The notes under the pieces are model-generated. The model searched no databases. It worked only from the letters and a program-made list of their open reading frames with translations, and had not been told where the DNA came from. Both the position numbers and the translations under genes were made by a program. A stretch of DNA of 64,000 nucleotides from Montifringilla adamsi (Eukaryota; Chordata; Aves; Passeriformes; Passeridae), in NCBI GenBank assembly GCA_017590115.1, contig JAGGNK010007004.1, positions 10,600,418-10,664,417 of the forward strand, in the 5' to 3' direction. Of this stretch, positions 28,201-41,022 are shown one piece after another (the stretch's first letter is position 1; each line of letters begins with the position of its first letter).

Positions 28201-30228
28201 GTCCCTCTGAGATGAATAAGACAGCAAAAAGAGAGAGCAAATGAATGTTCAATGTACTAGATGACACAAACATGCCAAAACCAGAACAGATATTACATCT
28301 CACAACTGCCACTAGTCTCTGCAGAGAAGAGGCAGTAAACTGGCAAAAAGGAAAAAGTCAGACTAATACTATTGCCACAGCAATGGTTCTCATACCTCGA
28401 AAAGCCCAGAAACTCTTTGTTTGCATCCACATGTAGGAATGCAACCTGACTGCAAAGAAACTCAAACTGGCAGCAAAAAGAATCACTGAGGACCAATTCT
28501 TCAGCAATTCTTTAATGGCATCTACAGAACCACTTCTTAAGATGCAGAAACATCCCTTCACAGGACATTCTCCTGGAGATCAACAGGTGCAGGGTTTGGT
28601 AATGCTGCTCTGACTCCTGCAGATATGGCAGGGAAAGCTTTTGCCCTGTTGCCTCTCTCACCTTTGAAATTGTTCCCCATGACAAGCATTTCCAAATGAC
28701 AATAACTGCACTGTGAACCATGATGAATATTCTCAGATGGCAGTAAGAGCACAAAACCTGTGGGGCGCTGGAACACACAAAGCTGGGGCAGGAAGACGCA
28801 TCGAACCTTCACACCATGGGACGAACACAGGGACAACATAAAGTACCTTGAAATGCCTTATTTTCACTCATGCCCCTATACAGAGTGTATTTGCTGCCTA
28901 AATGTATGCATCACATGATGAATAATTCTTGGTAGATCGTGCCAAATATTCCCAAAGGCCTTCTTACCCATCTGAAAGGGAGCACAGATATCGAACGTGC
29001 AAATTGCGGCCCCCCTGTACATGGCCGAGAAGCACATGCAACATATGGGCAGTTTTACTCTGGTCCAGCCTTTTGTGCTTTCTCATTCATTGGGCTTTCT
29101 TACTGCAGACTCTTCTTCTGGCCACTTGTACACTAATTCAGCAAATCAGAAATCCCTTCAGCTTCATTCTAAGCAGATATGCTGTAACACAGACATGCAC
29201 AGCCAGTGAGGGGAGAGGAAAAAAAGAAAAAGTGAAAAAAAAGAAATTATGCAATCACAAAACCAGCACTTCCAAACCTCAAGCTCTTTCTGAACTCTTG
29301 GTTTAATTGAGTGCTGGTTGTTCATTTGTGCAATTGTGATAAATACAGGTTTTACTGGGGGCAAGGACTGTCAAGCTCCAAGCAAAGAAAAAAGTGCTCA
29401 GAAGCTGTGAAACTCAAAGGATCGGGGCTAAAATACTAATTAAACTATTTTAATTGCTCAATTTAAAAATTGCATGTTTTTCCTGCAGTCTCATGGATCT
29501 GAGAGTAAATCTGTGATTTCGGAATGCTTGAGGCTAGCAATACTTACAAAAGGGCATGAACCCAATAAGCTGACCTATTAGCCAAGGGAAGAAAGGTTAA
29601 GTGAAAGACTAAATAACCTGATGTTATGAGTTGAAACAGCAAGAAAAACTTGGTCTCAACAAGACTTCAATCCTGCTGACACTCCTTTTAACTTCATCTC
29701 TCAAAGTGTACTGTAGCTGGGATCTCACCCTAAAGTTTACAGTGTTCAGCCTCCTTCCTACCTTCTGATGCCTTCCACCCAGGGGCAGATAAGCCCAGCC
29801 TCATATTGTAGCTGGGCTAGTACAAGAAGGAAATATGTTTCCTTCTCAGGGTATGGGGAACTTTCCCCTCAAGAACCCCAGTTCTGTGTGTGGCAGCTCA
29901 AGCTAACTAGAAATTTGTTAGCTGTAATTCAGAGGGGGCCCCACAGATGCATGAGTATTTTAAGGGTGCAGCAAAGAATTTTTGGAAGTCTGGTGCAGGT
30001 AGATTCTCTGTGTCCTTGTGTGATGCACTCAGCTCTGTGGATGGAAAGCACCAACTCCAAACATAAGATATTGTTTTCCTCTCAGTATGTAACTCAAATG
30101 AACCTTACTGGAGCACTGAGGGTACACTGAGAAGATTACACTCCTTAATGTGCAGTTACAGCTGTACTGTAAATGCAACATTACACGCTTTCTATTATGG
30201 TTCAAGACCACTCTGCTCTTCAAGACTG

Positions 30229-30258
30229 TTATAAACCCCAGAAAACAGGGGTTTATAA
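30229..30258. repeat. Perfect 11-bp inverted repeat
   Basis: TTATAAACCCC (30229-30239) and GGGGTTTATAA (30248-30258) flank the 8-nt loop AGAAAACA. Wobble and one C-G pair could extend the RNA stem to 14 pairs. Confidence 0.85.
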
Positions 30259-33105
30259 TGGAAACGCTGAAACACACAACTCTAAAAACCCCGTCAGAGA
30301 GGAAATATAGCTATAAATTCAGCTTTTCTTTTCCAGCATACACATTGGCAAGTTATGAATAATACGTATTTCTATACTTACAACAGACAGACGCACACAC
30401 TGCTCAGGGTAACCTTTGCTGTAAAGGTGGAGGATGGAAAGAGCTCAGAGTGGAAAGAGCAACCTTTCATCTTGTGTTTTACAGAATTACTGCAACTGCA
30501 ATGATGATATAAACCCAGCAATTGAAATTTAGTGCCCTGTGCACCAGCACTGAATTTCAAATGCACTTGTTTTAGAAAGGGTGTGTTATGTTTCTATGGT
30601 CAACAAGAAAAAGACATGAGCCCCTTCAAACCCCCTCAGCCTTCTTTGTTTTTAAAAAAGACTTGGCTGTGAGGATGCTGTTTAAATGGCATTGCAAATC
30701 AGTTTGCTATCCATTCAAAAACAGATATTCTATATATATTCTCTTCTGTATATAGTGTGGTTCCTATCTTCTTAACACTACCAAGAAACAAAACTTGCTT
30801 GTAATTACTGAATTTGTTATTGTAAAAACCCCTGCTCGGTTTGGCAAGAAAAAGATGGGCAGGCAACTGTACTACCACTGAGGCATTTGGGGATTTCTTC
30901 AGATATTAATAGCAGCTGCAGAGGTGGGTCAATATAATCCCATTAGCCATATCATGCTGTGTGATCTCTGACGTGCATGAGGAAAGGAAAACTAAACCGA
31001 CACAACTGCCATTTGGGAGGAGTGCTGATGTTGGGTAAACAGGGAAATCCATGCCTGTTTTAAACATTGCAGCCTGACTGTCAGATGGGGAAGGGTAGAG
31101 TAGGGAGGTCCATCCTCCTTCAGCACCTGGAGGGAAGGGGCAGAGGCCCCCACCACTGCTGCTGCCTGCACAGGGCTTGGTGCCACCACCAACATCCTCC
31201 TCCTCAGTCACCTGCCCTGCCCCAGGGTTTCAGCAGCATCCCCAGCCATCACACTTCTCTGGAGACATTCTTGCAGGATTCTGACATCCTGGCTTAAGCT
31301 GCCATATACACTGTCCATGTAAAGAGAAACACTCAAAGCTCAGCATGGATGCGTGCAGGTATGACCCCTGGTTTTTGTATTAGTCCTGTTCACACTTCAG
31401 AGAGTTTTTTGAATGTGTAGGGAATGCTTTCAGATTGAGATGCCCCTGTAAACAAATTTCTATTCCAATTCAGATGCGCCCATAAGTTATTTTCTATTAC
31501 AAATATATCAGCAGTGCCACTAATTGGTCTATGAGGGACATGAAAAACTTCACCTGGAAAGTAGCCAATGAGACCTCTCCATTACAGATGCTAGAATTCT
31601 TAAAGTAATGGATTAATTGGTAGAAGGTTTAGAATTTCTTACCAACACCTCTAACACTAGCTACATCATCCTCATTCCAGATCTGAGGGCACTGCATTTA
31701 ACCTTTCTGCTTGTTTGATTTATGAAGGACACCAGCTCTTCGGCTTTCTGCATGACAGCAGCCCTGGTGCCATGGTGTGCAAACCCACACACCCAAAACT
31801 ATACCTCTCACTCACCCAGAGCTCCCAAGCCTCTCAACAGGAAGGGAATTGCCTCTTTGTCCAGACCTGTTCAGTTCAGCATTTGGCAACTTCTGCAGAG
31901 ACCAACAGCAAAGCTACTTTACTGCCATTAAAAGGGCAACGCAATTCCCAGCAGAACTGAGAACTGCTTTTCACATCTTCTCTTGGGTGACACCTTTACT
32001 AGGAGGGTCTCCTGTCTTCACTTCCACCTTTTTTGTTTAAATAGGGTCTGGCACCAGTAGCCTTAGCTAAAAACTCCCACTTTGCTCCCACGATTTTTAG
32101 CCTGCCCACTGCCTGCTGCTTCACCCTGGCAGCAGTAGCTGAGAACCAGCCTGACCATAAGGAATGCATACAACAAATCTATGGTCTCCAGAATAATAAG
32201 GAAATTATTTGTAGGAAAGGACCACAAGGGTATAATTGTGTCATTGAACCAAGCCGCTACACACAGGGCATTGCTATCTCACGTACACTTAGCCCTGGGA
32301 AGTCTGCAGTGTGTCCTTTTGCAAGGTATTTATGTATTTACCACAACTCTCTGGCAAATTTACACTCATGTGTAAGGACCAACAGCAAGGCTGGAATAGC
32401 TTCCCAGGTGCCTGCTTGCCAGATGGTCACAGCCAAAATGTTCAGAAGTGTTTTACCTTACTCAGGAAGCACACAAAACCACTTCTCCTTCCTCTGCTAT
32501 CTGGCCACTGCTCTGTTTTATTAAGCAGCAGGGTAAAATGGAAGCATTTCCAAGGATTTTCACTGTGGTGGTCATAACAGCCTGAAACTTTGAGTTGCCT
32601 CCAGTTGGGCAAACAGCAGATACACTGGAAAAAGGAAATGTACCCAGGCAGAGTCTATTGCAGTCACATATGCAAAACGTGTATTTGTCAATTTCTCTCT
32701 ACTAAGACCTAGAAAGTCAACTTAAAAGGAAAAAAACACTTAAAATGCAAGCTTAAATTTAGCAAAAAGCTGGATGCTATAAGACCCTTATTCACTAGAG
32801 AAGGATTTACAGCCTCTCTAGGGGAGTGGGATTCCTGCCCTCACTTTTTCTAAGACTGAATGATTATTTACCCCACTAACCTTTCCCTAAAGGAGCCAAC
32901 ACATCCAACCATGGCTGCGGGGGAGAATGGCACCTCTCCCCGGCCCCGCACGCAGACAGAGCCGCCAGCCAAGCCCAACTCCGATGCCTTTGCCCAAGGA
33001 TGTGCCGCAGGAACGGCACGGCAAAGCTTCCCAGCCAAAAGCACGGGGCAAGGAGGATTAGGGCGGACCACAGGATTTACACAGAAGATCCCAGGAGATC
33101 CTTAC

Positions 33106-33205
33106 CTTCAGAGGTAAGCCGTGCCTCCTCCAGCGGTTCCCGGTTGGGATGCCAGCCGCAGCTGCCCGGTAGCAGCCTGAGGGCAGCAGTGGGGCGCGGA
33201 GCCAT
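33106..33205 (-). other. Candidate untranslated first exon of TBXAS1, with upstream ORF
   Basis: The minus strand reads ...TCTGAAG|GTAAGGAT, a strong donor with GT at 33105-33104, preceded by GC-rich sequence. An ATG at 33205 (context GCGATGG) opens a frame of 33 codons plus one base up to the donor, beginning MAPRPTAALRLL. The frame is also open further upstream to an ATG at 33352. I do not recognise the peptide. Position and strand make this the natural leader exon for the TBXAS1 start exon 10.5 kb downstream; joining the two is inference. It could instead be the first exon of an unrelated transcript or lncRNA. The 5' boundary is unknown, so the left-hand start given here is only the upstream ORF's ATG. 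Confidence 0.45.
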
Positions 33206-33260
33206 CGCCGCCTCCCGCACCACAGACAGGTGCTGGGACCGCCGCCAGGTAGGCCGCGGG

Positions 33261-33278
33261 ACTACAACTCCCAGGAGC
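33261..33278 (+). promoter_or_regulatory. ZNF143/SBS-like motif
   Basis: The sequence ACTACAACTCCCAGGAGC matches the known ACTACAATTCCCAGCATGC promoter motif bound by ZNF143 at most positions, including the ACTACA core and CCCAG. Such sites typically sit within about 100 bp of a CpG-promoter start site. Confidence 0.65.
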
Positions 33279-33321
33279 CCCCGCGCCTCCCTGCTCGGTC
33301 CCCCTGGGCTGCTCCCCGCCG

Positions 33322-33342
33322 CGCCCTCTGGGGGCTGTAGTT
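33322..33342 (-). promoter_or_regulatory. Second ZNF143-like motif overlapping a CTCF-like core
   Basis: On the minus strand the sequence reads ACTACAGCCCCCAGAGGGCG. The ACTACA...CCCAG part repeats the ZNF143-type pattern in the opposite orientation to the site at 33261. The overlapping CCCCCAGAGGGCGC resembles a CTCF core with mismatches. Binding is inferred from the motif only. Confidence 0.45.
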
Positions 33343-36300
33343 CCACCGCCACCCCCAGCCTCTCCGGCTGAAGGGCTCTTGCTGGGAAAGGAGGCTTTGC
33401 GGGGCCGCAGAGGAAGCTAACACTCTGAGACCTTTAATAAGTTTCTTTTTTAAAAAGTCCGTGCATGTATGTCTGCACTACAAATGGGAGGGGGGGTATA
33501 TCTCCAGCAAAGGGAAAATGGGAAGTTAGTGTACTTGCAATTTTCTTTCTGCTTCTGGTGGGGATTCTTTGGTTTGCTGTGAAAGAAGAAGGGAACAACT
33601 GAAAAATAAAAGCTCATAAGCAAGTATTGCCAAATAGCTTTGCAAAATCAGATGGGAAAAACTTATATGTTCCCGTACACTAATTAGTTAATGACTGGCC
33701 TCAAGCCTGCAAACATGCTGATTCTTAACTCTGTCCTCTACTGAGGTGAATGCAATTGAATCTCATACTCCAGTTGTTCCAGAAACTCAAGGCCTCTAGA
33801 AATTATAAGCATGGCTTAGTAATGCTGAGATTTTAAAAGTAATTAAGGGCTTATCCACATTGGGAGTTGCAGCAGAGTAGCTTCTATTGCATAACTCCCC
33901 TTCCCTGTGCTGGACATGTATTTCACACTAACACCGCTTTATTCTGAATTAGTTTGCCCTGTTCAGGCTTTTAGTTCACGAGCTACCTTTGCCCACATTG
34001 ATGGACTCATGCAAGGTGAGCCTAAATTGTGTGTTCTGTTTTTACCCTTGTGTTCAAGCATTCATTTAGGCATATGCTCCCAAAAGCTAGGCATTTCTTC
34101 TGAAAACTAGAGGTGAAGTTTCTCACACAGTCATTGCTGCCCTGGATTTGGGAGATCAATAGGATCACTAAATGCCATGAGACTCACAAAAAACCCCTTT
34201 GGGAGCATGATCCTATTTGCCTAACTCTGAATGTTTGTTTTTCTAACACAAGGCTGTGCAAATGAGAGAAAGTTCTCCTTTCAGAGTAAAATCTGCTCTT
34301 AGTAATTAGTCCTTGTGGGTAGCAAGTTTTAACAATACTTCACAGAGAACAAAAAAATTCATAATCTGTCCAGAATATAGCAAAAGCTTTAAGTTTTTCC
34401 CAATTTTTATTAATTGCATATGCATTAAAAAAATCAACAGTGTTAACGTACAATGAGCCAGAGAATTTCCACCAAGACCAGTAGGTATTAAACCCATGGA
34501 TATATCAACAGGTCCCCTTTAACTGAGGTGGAGAAGGAAAGGTCCTAAGTAACAGGAAATAATCATACATGAGTGATGCAGGAGGTTTTAGTGCCCAGAC
34601 AGGTGGTACCCAAAAAGCCTTCTTAGCTTCTATCCAGGACCACGCCAGGGCCGTCTCTGTGCAGCTGCAGGGCAAGGTTTCTAAATGAAGAGGACTTCCC
34701 AGATGAGGAGCATGCGATGCAGAAGCAGACACTGTGTCCTGGCAGAGCAGCGGAGGACCCACCCTGCCCCCTGACTTCCAGCTCTGAGAAGCTCTGCACG
34801 GAACTGAAGGGAAGCTGCAGGACTTGTGCACCAAATCAATCCATTGAATGGCTTCTGGATTCCATCTGTCCCAGGGAACTGTTCAGCTGCTTTGCAAAGC
34901 ACTACAGCTCATCTTGTACTTCTAGAGCAAATTGGCAGCACATGAATAGCACACTTGAGCCATAACTCGGATAAGCCTTCCAGGATAATTGAGATTCTAC
35001 AGTATGTGACTTTTTATAGTAAATTTTCATAGACTTGCTAGAAAAATGTGAGTTTTGACCTAGCACTTTTCATTCCAAGAGTTCTGAATAATCTACTTTA
35101 ATGCAGGTTTAGAAAAGAAAAAGAAAAAAAAAAAGGCATGTTCTTTTGACTTCAAGTTCAATTGATAGAAGATTTATTAATCACCGTCATGCAATTTATA
35201 TCAGAATGCCTGTATTAAAGCAGATACATGGAAGAGCTGGAATAGATTGCTTCCCAAAATCTTGTAGCATTAAGAGTAGAGTTATGTTTGCTTTCCTTTT
35301 TTGTTTTGAGCTCTCTAGCACTTGTTTGACTGAGACAGTCTCTCTTATTAAAAATGAGGTGTAAGAGAACTGCTTTTGTGAATGCACAGGGTTATTACTT
35401 ATTCCAACAGGTATGTTGCTCATTTCTGACTTGCATAACTACAAACACCATGAATAAGTCTATTGAAACTACTAAGGTCCATCTAATGTTTTCATCTTCC
35501 TATTTCCCAAAACAACAATGGTCTCAGTCATCTATTATTTGCGAGAATTCACAGATAATATCAGAATAAAGAGGAAGCATGGATAATACAGCACAAGACC
35601 CTCCAATTGTTTCAATGGAATAGGGAAATCCACTGGAGACTAAATTTTCTGTAAACACTGGTCTGATGCTGGCTGCCCTCCTTCCCTCCCCGAGGAGCTG
35701 AGTGCTGTGGGGAAGCTCAGCCCACGCCATTCACCTGACTGCTGTAACCCAGAGCTGAAAAACCTGCCAAATGTGAGGAACACAGCAGGATGAACACGTT
35801 TCTTTTCCCATACAGAAAAGAGAAGCAAATTCCAGGTGCAGATGATTTCCCAAAAGCAGAAGGCAAGACAAGAGGAAAAAGCATTTAATGCCAACGCTGC
35901 CAGAGCTGAAAAACACTTTCACAGGGGAGCTGTGAACACCCTGCATCTCCATGAAGGGTGAGTCAAATTCACAATGCCATGCAGGCTCATACATGGCAAA
36001 AGCTTTCCATGTTGCTTTCACGTTTTGAAAAAATCAGAGCTTTCCTCAGCCTGTTCTCTTAAACACCTAGTAGGCAAGGGAAAAATGGAGGCAGAGCCCA
36101 AAATAATACCCTAGCAAAGTGCTGAGCAGCAAAGCAAAGAGCCGAAGGACTCCCGTTTCCCCTGAACACCTTTCACAGCTGCACCCTGGTTTCCTGGGCA
36201 CTTGGCTGAGGCAGCAGCTGGTGCTGCCATCTCCCCTCCATTCCCATCAGTATCCCAATGTGCAGCCTCAGGGGACTTGCAGGGTATTTCCATTGGGTTT

Positions 36301-38615
36301 GACTGACCACAGGTGAGAAGGGGCATCAACTTCCCAGCCAGCAGATCAGATAGTAAATACACAGCATGCGCAGTACTTAATTTGTAACTTTGATGACATA
36401 TTAGAGGCTAAAATAGAGGGAAACTCATGGGAAAGCAGGGATCCAAAAATAAGGGATGCTCTCCCTCCTGTGTCTGGGGGAAGCTCTGCTCTTCTCTCCC
36501 TCGGCACTTGTGGCAGATGAAATGAAGACATGGAGGCAATCTGGGCTGGGGAGGAGGGCAGGAGGAACTGGATCCCGGCGGGCACCCGGCAGCGGCTCCG
36601 CATTGTTCTTGCCAGCAGATGGAGCAGGGCTGGCACGGGAAGGATGAGCGGCAGGAGTGGGAGGCTTCCTGCCTCCATCCACGCCTGTCCCTCTCCCAGG
36701 AGCTTTCCCTGAGCTAGACGGTCTCCCCTTTCCCGCAGGAGGTTTCTCCTTCCCTCTCCTGGCCAGCTGATCCATCCCAAAGGTGTCTCCCGGTGAAGGT
36801 AAGCTCCTGCCAGGGCTGCCTGCCTGCAGTGATGCCTGCAGAGAGCTGAATACAGCCATGAGGGCTGATGAGTGTAAAAGCATCTGTCTCTACTTCTCCC
36901 CTGGTGTCTGCATGTCCATGCTCACATGTCCACAAACACACACTCTTTTGCCCTTAAACTGTGGCCTACCGTGGGTAGACAGAGACCTTCTACCTACCCG
37001 TGACCACCTTCCATTTCTCCTGAACTGGTTCGGTGTCGTTGTGTCGAGCTGTCAGAAGGGTTATTTTCCACTCTTGTGTTTCTGCTGAGTCTAAGCCAGT
37101 ATCAACATGAAAGATGGATATGTTCATGTCAGGTCAGCAACTTAAACCTAGTGAGCTAAGAATAACCAGATTCCAAAGGTGAAAAAACAGAGATAGGGTG
37201 GAAATGGAGAAGTACTGTTTTCCTGCTTAGCCTTGGGCACAGGAATGAATGGAAAAAAACCCCCATGTAACCCTCCACCTCCCCTTAGAGCTCCTCCCCA
37301 TGACCAATTCCCCTTACCCTCAACACCCATTTCTTCATTCCTTTAATTTTCTTTTTTTGGTCAGATTGTGAGACACAGGTCCTTCTGCAGCTCCCACACA
37401 TCCTATATGTTTCAGGCTTTTAAAGTCAGAGATAATCATGGTGATCCCTTGACAAGCATCCACCAGTGTGTTGTTACCATCCCAAGATTCCTGCAGATGT
37501 GGGCCACACAGGGGTGAGAACAAAAAGAGCACTGACCACTGCGTTTTTTCTGCCAGTTTGAAGAGGACATGCAGGTAGCAGGTCTACTCATGGCAAAGCT
37601 GCCCTTCTGTGCACTCACAGTTAAGACTCAATGCCTATTTTTTCCATAGATAATTATATACATACATATGTATATGTATATATAGTAAATGTGGACAAAG
37701 TGGGTGATCTGTGTGTCATTTTACAAATATTGCACATGCACAGGCTTGAGGAAGGACAAGCAGGCTCCGATGGGTGGGCAGTGCTCAGTGAGCATTATAA
37801 TCAGGCAGTTTAATAGAGATGTAGTGCTGCTGGTAGGGCCTCATTCAGTGCACATGAAGAGACAAGGATGCAGCAAACTATACAGAATAAATATTTTGTG
37901 GTTGGCAAAGGGAGACATTTGCAAGTAAGTCCAATATCTATGTCACATTCTTCCTTCTTTTGCCTTTCGGTTTTCATTATTCTACTTTTTGGAATCATTC
38001 ATTCTTTCTCAAAAGAGTTGGAATATTTTGTTGTTCTCTTTTTTTTATTGTTGTTAAAAAGCATCTCTTTTGTTTATGTCACATATATGATCTTCACCAT
38101 CATTAATTAAGACATCACCTAGTGTTATGCCCATAGAGGAAAGTCCAAGTTCTGTAAATGGAAAAGTACATCAGTGTCTCATTTGCTTTATAATAGCCTA
38201 CACATTTGAAGCCAAATGGTGGTTGTGTAGCCCTGGCATGTTCCAAAACTGCCATTACCGTGTAATTTATTTTAGTCTGTTATAGAACAAAATAGAGATG
38301 ATTGAAAACCTAAAGCTCATACCTGAGAAAGGACACCAAGAAATCAGCATGGATTGTACTCTTTCTTACACTTTTTTAGTGGCAGAAATAGATTTTGTAG
38401 CAGAAAATGCCTTTGACGTAGATGTTTGAGTGTTCTGCTACACTGACAGTAAAGAATAATATTTTATAAGGTTTTATGGGGTATTAAAAGTCCAAGGTGG
38501 CCAAGTTTCCTAACAGAAAAAGCAAAATATCTCAGGGGTTGAACAAAGGCACCATCTGCACCAGAGTGAGCCCAGACTAACTGACTGTGAGTGTGCATGT
38601 CTTTCTGTGTGTGTC

Positions 38616-38619
<4 letters not shown>

Positions 38620-38659
<40 letters not shown>
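38620..38659. repeat. (TG)n microsatellite
   Basis: About 20 uninterrupted TG/GT units are preceded by a short imperfect TGTGTGTG run. Confidence 0.95.
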
Positions 38660-38660
<1 letters not shown>

Positions 38661-40579
38661 ACTGCAGAGGGACATTCTTTGCTTCAGTTCCATTATAATT
38701 CCTTTAAATATTTATTACTGGAATGTAAATTCTGCTGAAAACGGAGGCCTCGGCTCTGGAAAAAATAGACCATCACCTACCATGGATGTTGTCACTCAAG
38801 TGAAATAGCCAAGTCCCTTTTGGAGAAACAAAAGGATTTGGTTATATAAACAAGTCACTGCACTGAATTATAAGAGTGGGAAAAAAAGGAACAAAAACCT
38901 GCTGACTGCTGGTTGAACTACTCCTTGGCTACGTGTGAATTGAGGTTGTGCAGATCTAGCAAGAAGCAGGAGCAATATTAAAATGAATTGGTTACTAATA
39001 GTGGAAATAGTCCAGCAAGCACTTTTACAATATCCAGCGCTAAGGATGGCTTTGTTTTCAGATTGGTTTGTCTTTATTTTCAATGTAAAGCATTAATAAG
39101 CTTCTTAAGGAGATTGGGGATGGGAGAAAACATTGGCTGATCACCTTAAATCCCAGGAAAATAAAAAAACTTCCCAGGTTGCTGGATGAAATAACAAATT
39201 AGAACAGGTTTATACTTTTTACAGTGCTATGAAAGCTTTACTTCTAGATCATTTCCAGACATCAGAAAGTTATTAAAATTCACAAAGGGAAAAGAAGTTC
39301 TACATTTATATGAGTTTTAAATCTTATTTTGGGACTTCAGCTTGATACTAGTGTATAGGAGAATAAATCTGTAATGTGAAAAAGCTAGTCAAAAAGAGGA
39401 ACCAAGGACCAGTATAGCACTACAAACACTTGGGAAGGGATTTATCAAATAATATTTGGAGTTTTTTATTCTGAAGGGTCAAAACTGGACCAAACTGCTG
39501 TGGATAGTACCAGCACTTAGGCTCAGGTATTTGTATCACTTTAAACCTTACTGTCATTTCAAGGATATAAATAGGCTTGGGAAAATCAGATTATTGGAAG
39601 GATTAAATTGGGATCAATGTCAGTAATAATCTATTCCTTTTTGGTGACACCAATTGAAACAGAGAAAGTTTGGGGGAGGGGAGTGACACTCTTCAACATT
39701 AACTATGGATTGTGCAGGAATGAGGAATATAAACAAGGGGAAGGAGGGTTAAATAGCACAGCTCTCGTGTGCCCAACAGGCAGGATATACATAAGGCCAG
39801 AGGAATCCTCCCTGGAAATAGCATTGTCCAAAGACACTGCCTCACCAAAGGCCAGTAACAGTGATGGAGTGCCAAAACACATCAGTCTTGCTAGTTTGTC
39901 AAGCTAATAAAGTCTCTGTGTGCTGTGCTTCCACACTTCCAGTCCCACCACCCAGCATGCTCTAAGAGCCACAAAATCATAGAGGAATCATAAAGGAACT
40001 TTATTTCCTTTTTGTTTTCCAATCACATTTCCTTAATCTTTTCCCTACAGTGTCACTCCAGTTATCTTCTAACCAGAAAAAAGGCAGCAGGTACCTTGCT
40101 GCCCCGTCTCTGGGGATTCTGAATTATCCCAGGCTGAGGAATGTCATTTGGTCTCCAAGCACCAGCCCCTCCATCACCAGCCCAGTGCCATTACCCCATC
40201 CAGCCCTCATTCAGCCATCCCCAATTGCAATCCATGCAAGTGTTGCCTACATAGAGCTAAGTGAGCAGCAGCTGGCCTAGGTTCTTCATCATTGTCCAAA
40301 ATACATTTCTACACGTACAATCAAATTTACTTGGCTCCTTTGGATACACAATCAATTTGATAGTGGTGACTTTAATTTGGTGACAGATTTCCCACTGAAT
40401 TTTCTTTCAACCAGAATCATGTTAGCAAGGTACACAAGGTACCTTGTGGTGGTTGAGCAAAGAAAGCATGTTTAGATTTGCTTTCCATCTTGTCTTTCAG
40501 AGAAAGTTAAAGACTGGGTTTTCAGTCTGCAGCTCTCTAAGTGAAATCCTGCCTCCCTGATAAGCCATTTTCTGCTTGA

Positions 40580-41022
40580 TCTGAAGATGATTAGAGGGCT
40601 GGAACACCTCTTCCATAAGGAAAGGCTGAGAGAGTTGGGGTTGTTCAACTGGATAAGAGAGGGCTCCTGGGAGACCTTATAGTGACCTTCCACTGCCTGA
40701 AGGGGGCTTATAAGAATGATGGAGACTGTCTTTTTAGTAGGGCCACTAGCAAAAGGACAAGGAGTAAGGGTTTTATATTATAACAGTGTAGATTCAGACT
40801 TGATAAACAGAATAAATTTTTTACGATGAAGGTGGTGAAAGTCTAGCACAGGTTGCCCAGAGAGGGTGATAGAGGCCCCGTTCCTGGAAACATTCAAGGT
40901 TAAGTTGGACAGGTCTCTGAGCAACATGATCTAGATGAAAATGTCCCTTTCTGTGGAAGGGGAGTTGAAGCAGATGACGTTTAAAGGTGCCTTCCAACAC
41001 AAAGCATTCTATGATTCTTTGG
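40580..41022 (+). mobile_element. CR1 LINE 3' region, 5'-truncated
   Basis: The segment follows the avian CR1 3' end in order: GGAACACCTCTTCCATAAGG, AGAGAGTTGGGGTTGTTCAA, GGTTGCCCAGAGAGGGTGAT, CTTCCAACACAAAGCATTCT, and the terminal TATGATTCTTTG. It carries small indels and is inactive. Confidence 0.9.

Larger units (their letters stand above)
22634..33105 (-). other. Presumed TBXAS1 5' intron
   Basis: This AT-rich stretch lies between the candidate leader exon and the coding-start exon. I see no supported exon. It holds a TTTTG-repeat at 25180-25216, a T-rich tract near 26560-26590 and a perfect inverted repeat at 30229-30258. A cluster of modest plus-strand ORFs at 27.96-29.3 kb in several frames shows no recognisable protein and is best read as chance. 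Confidence 0.45.
33120..33360 (-). promoter_or_regulatory. Small CpG-rich promoter region, probably of TBXAS1
   Basis: This is an abrupt GC- and CpG-rich island about 250 bp long in otherwise AT-rich sequence. It contains GCGCGG, CCGCGGG and CCGCCGCGCC blocks and no clear TATA box, as in CpG promoters. Two ZNF143-type motifs lie inside it (annotated separately). A strong minus-strand donor lies at its left edge, so minus-strand transcription is favoured. A plus-strand donor-like CGCCAG|GTAGGC near 33247 leaves bidirectional output possible. Confidence 0.6.

Noticed and set aside
27960..28244. 94-codon plus-strand frame
   Set aside because: No similarity to any family I know. Nearby frames on both strands are equally open.
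31899..32396. Short similar strings (CCAACAGCAA) near 31.90 and 32.38 kb
   Set aside because: The match is under 20 bp and does not extend, so it is not a convincing duplication.
36425..36883. 152-codon minus-strand frame in a moderately GC-rich patch
   Set aside because: No recognisable domain, and overlapping frames are open on both strands. I see no promoter or splice pattern.
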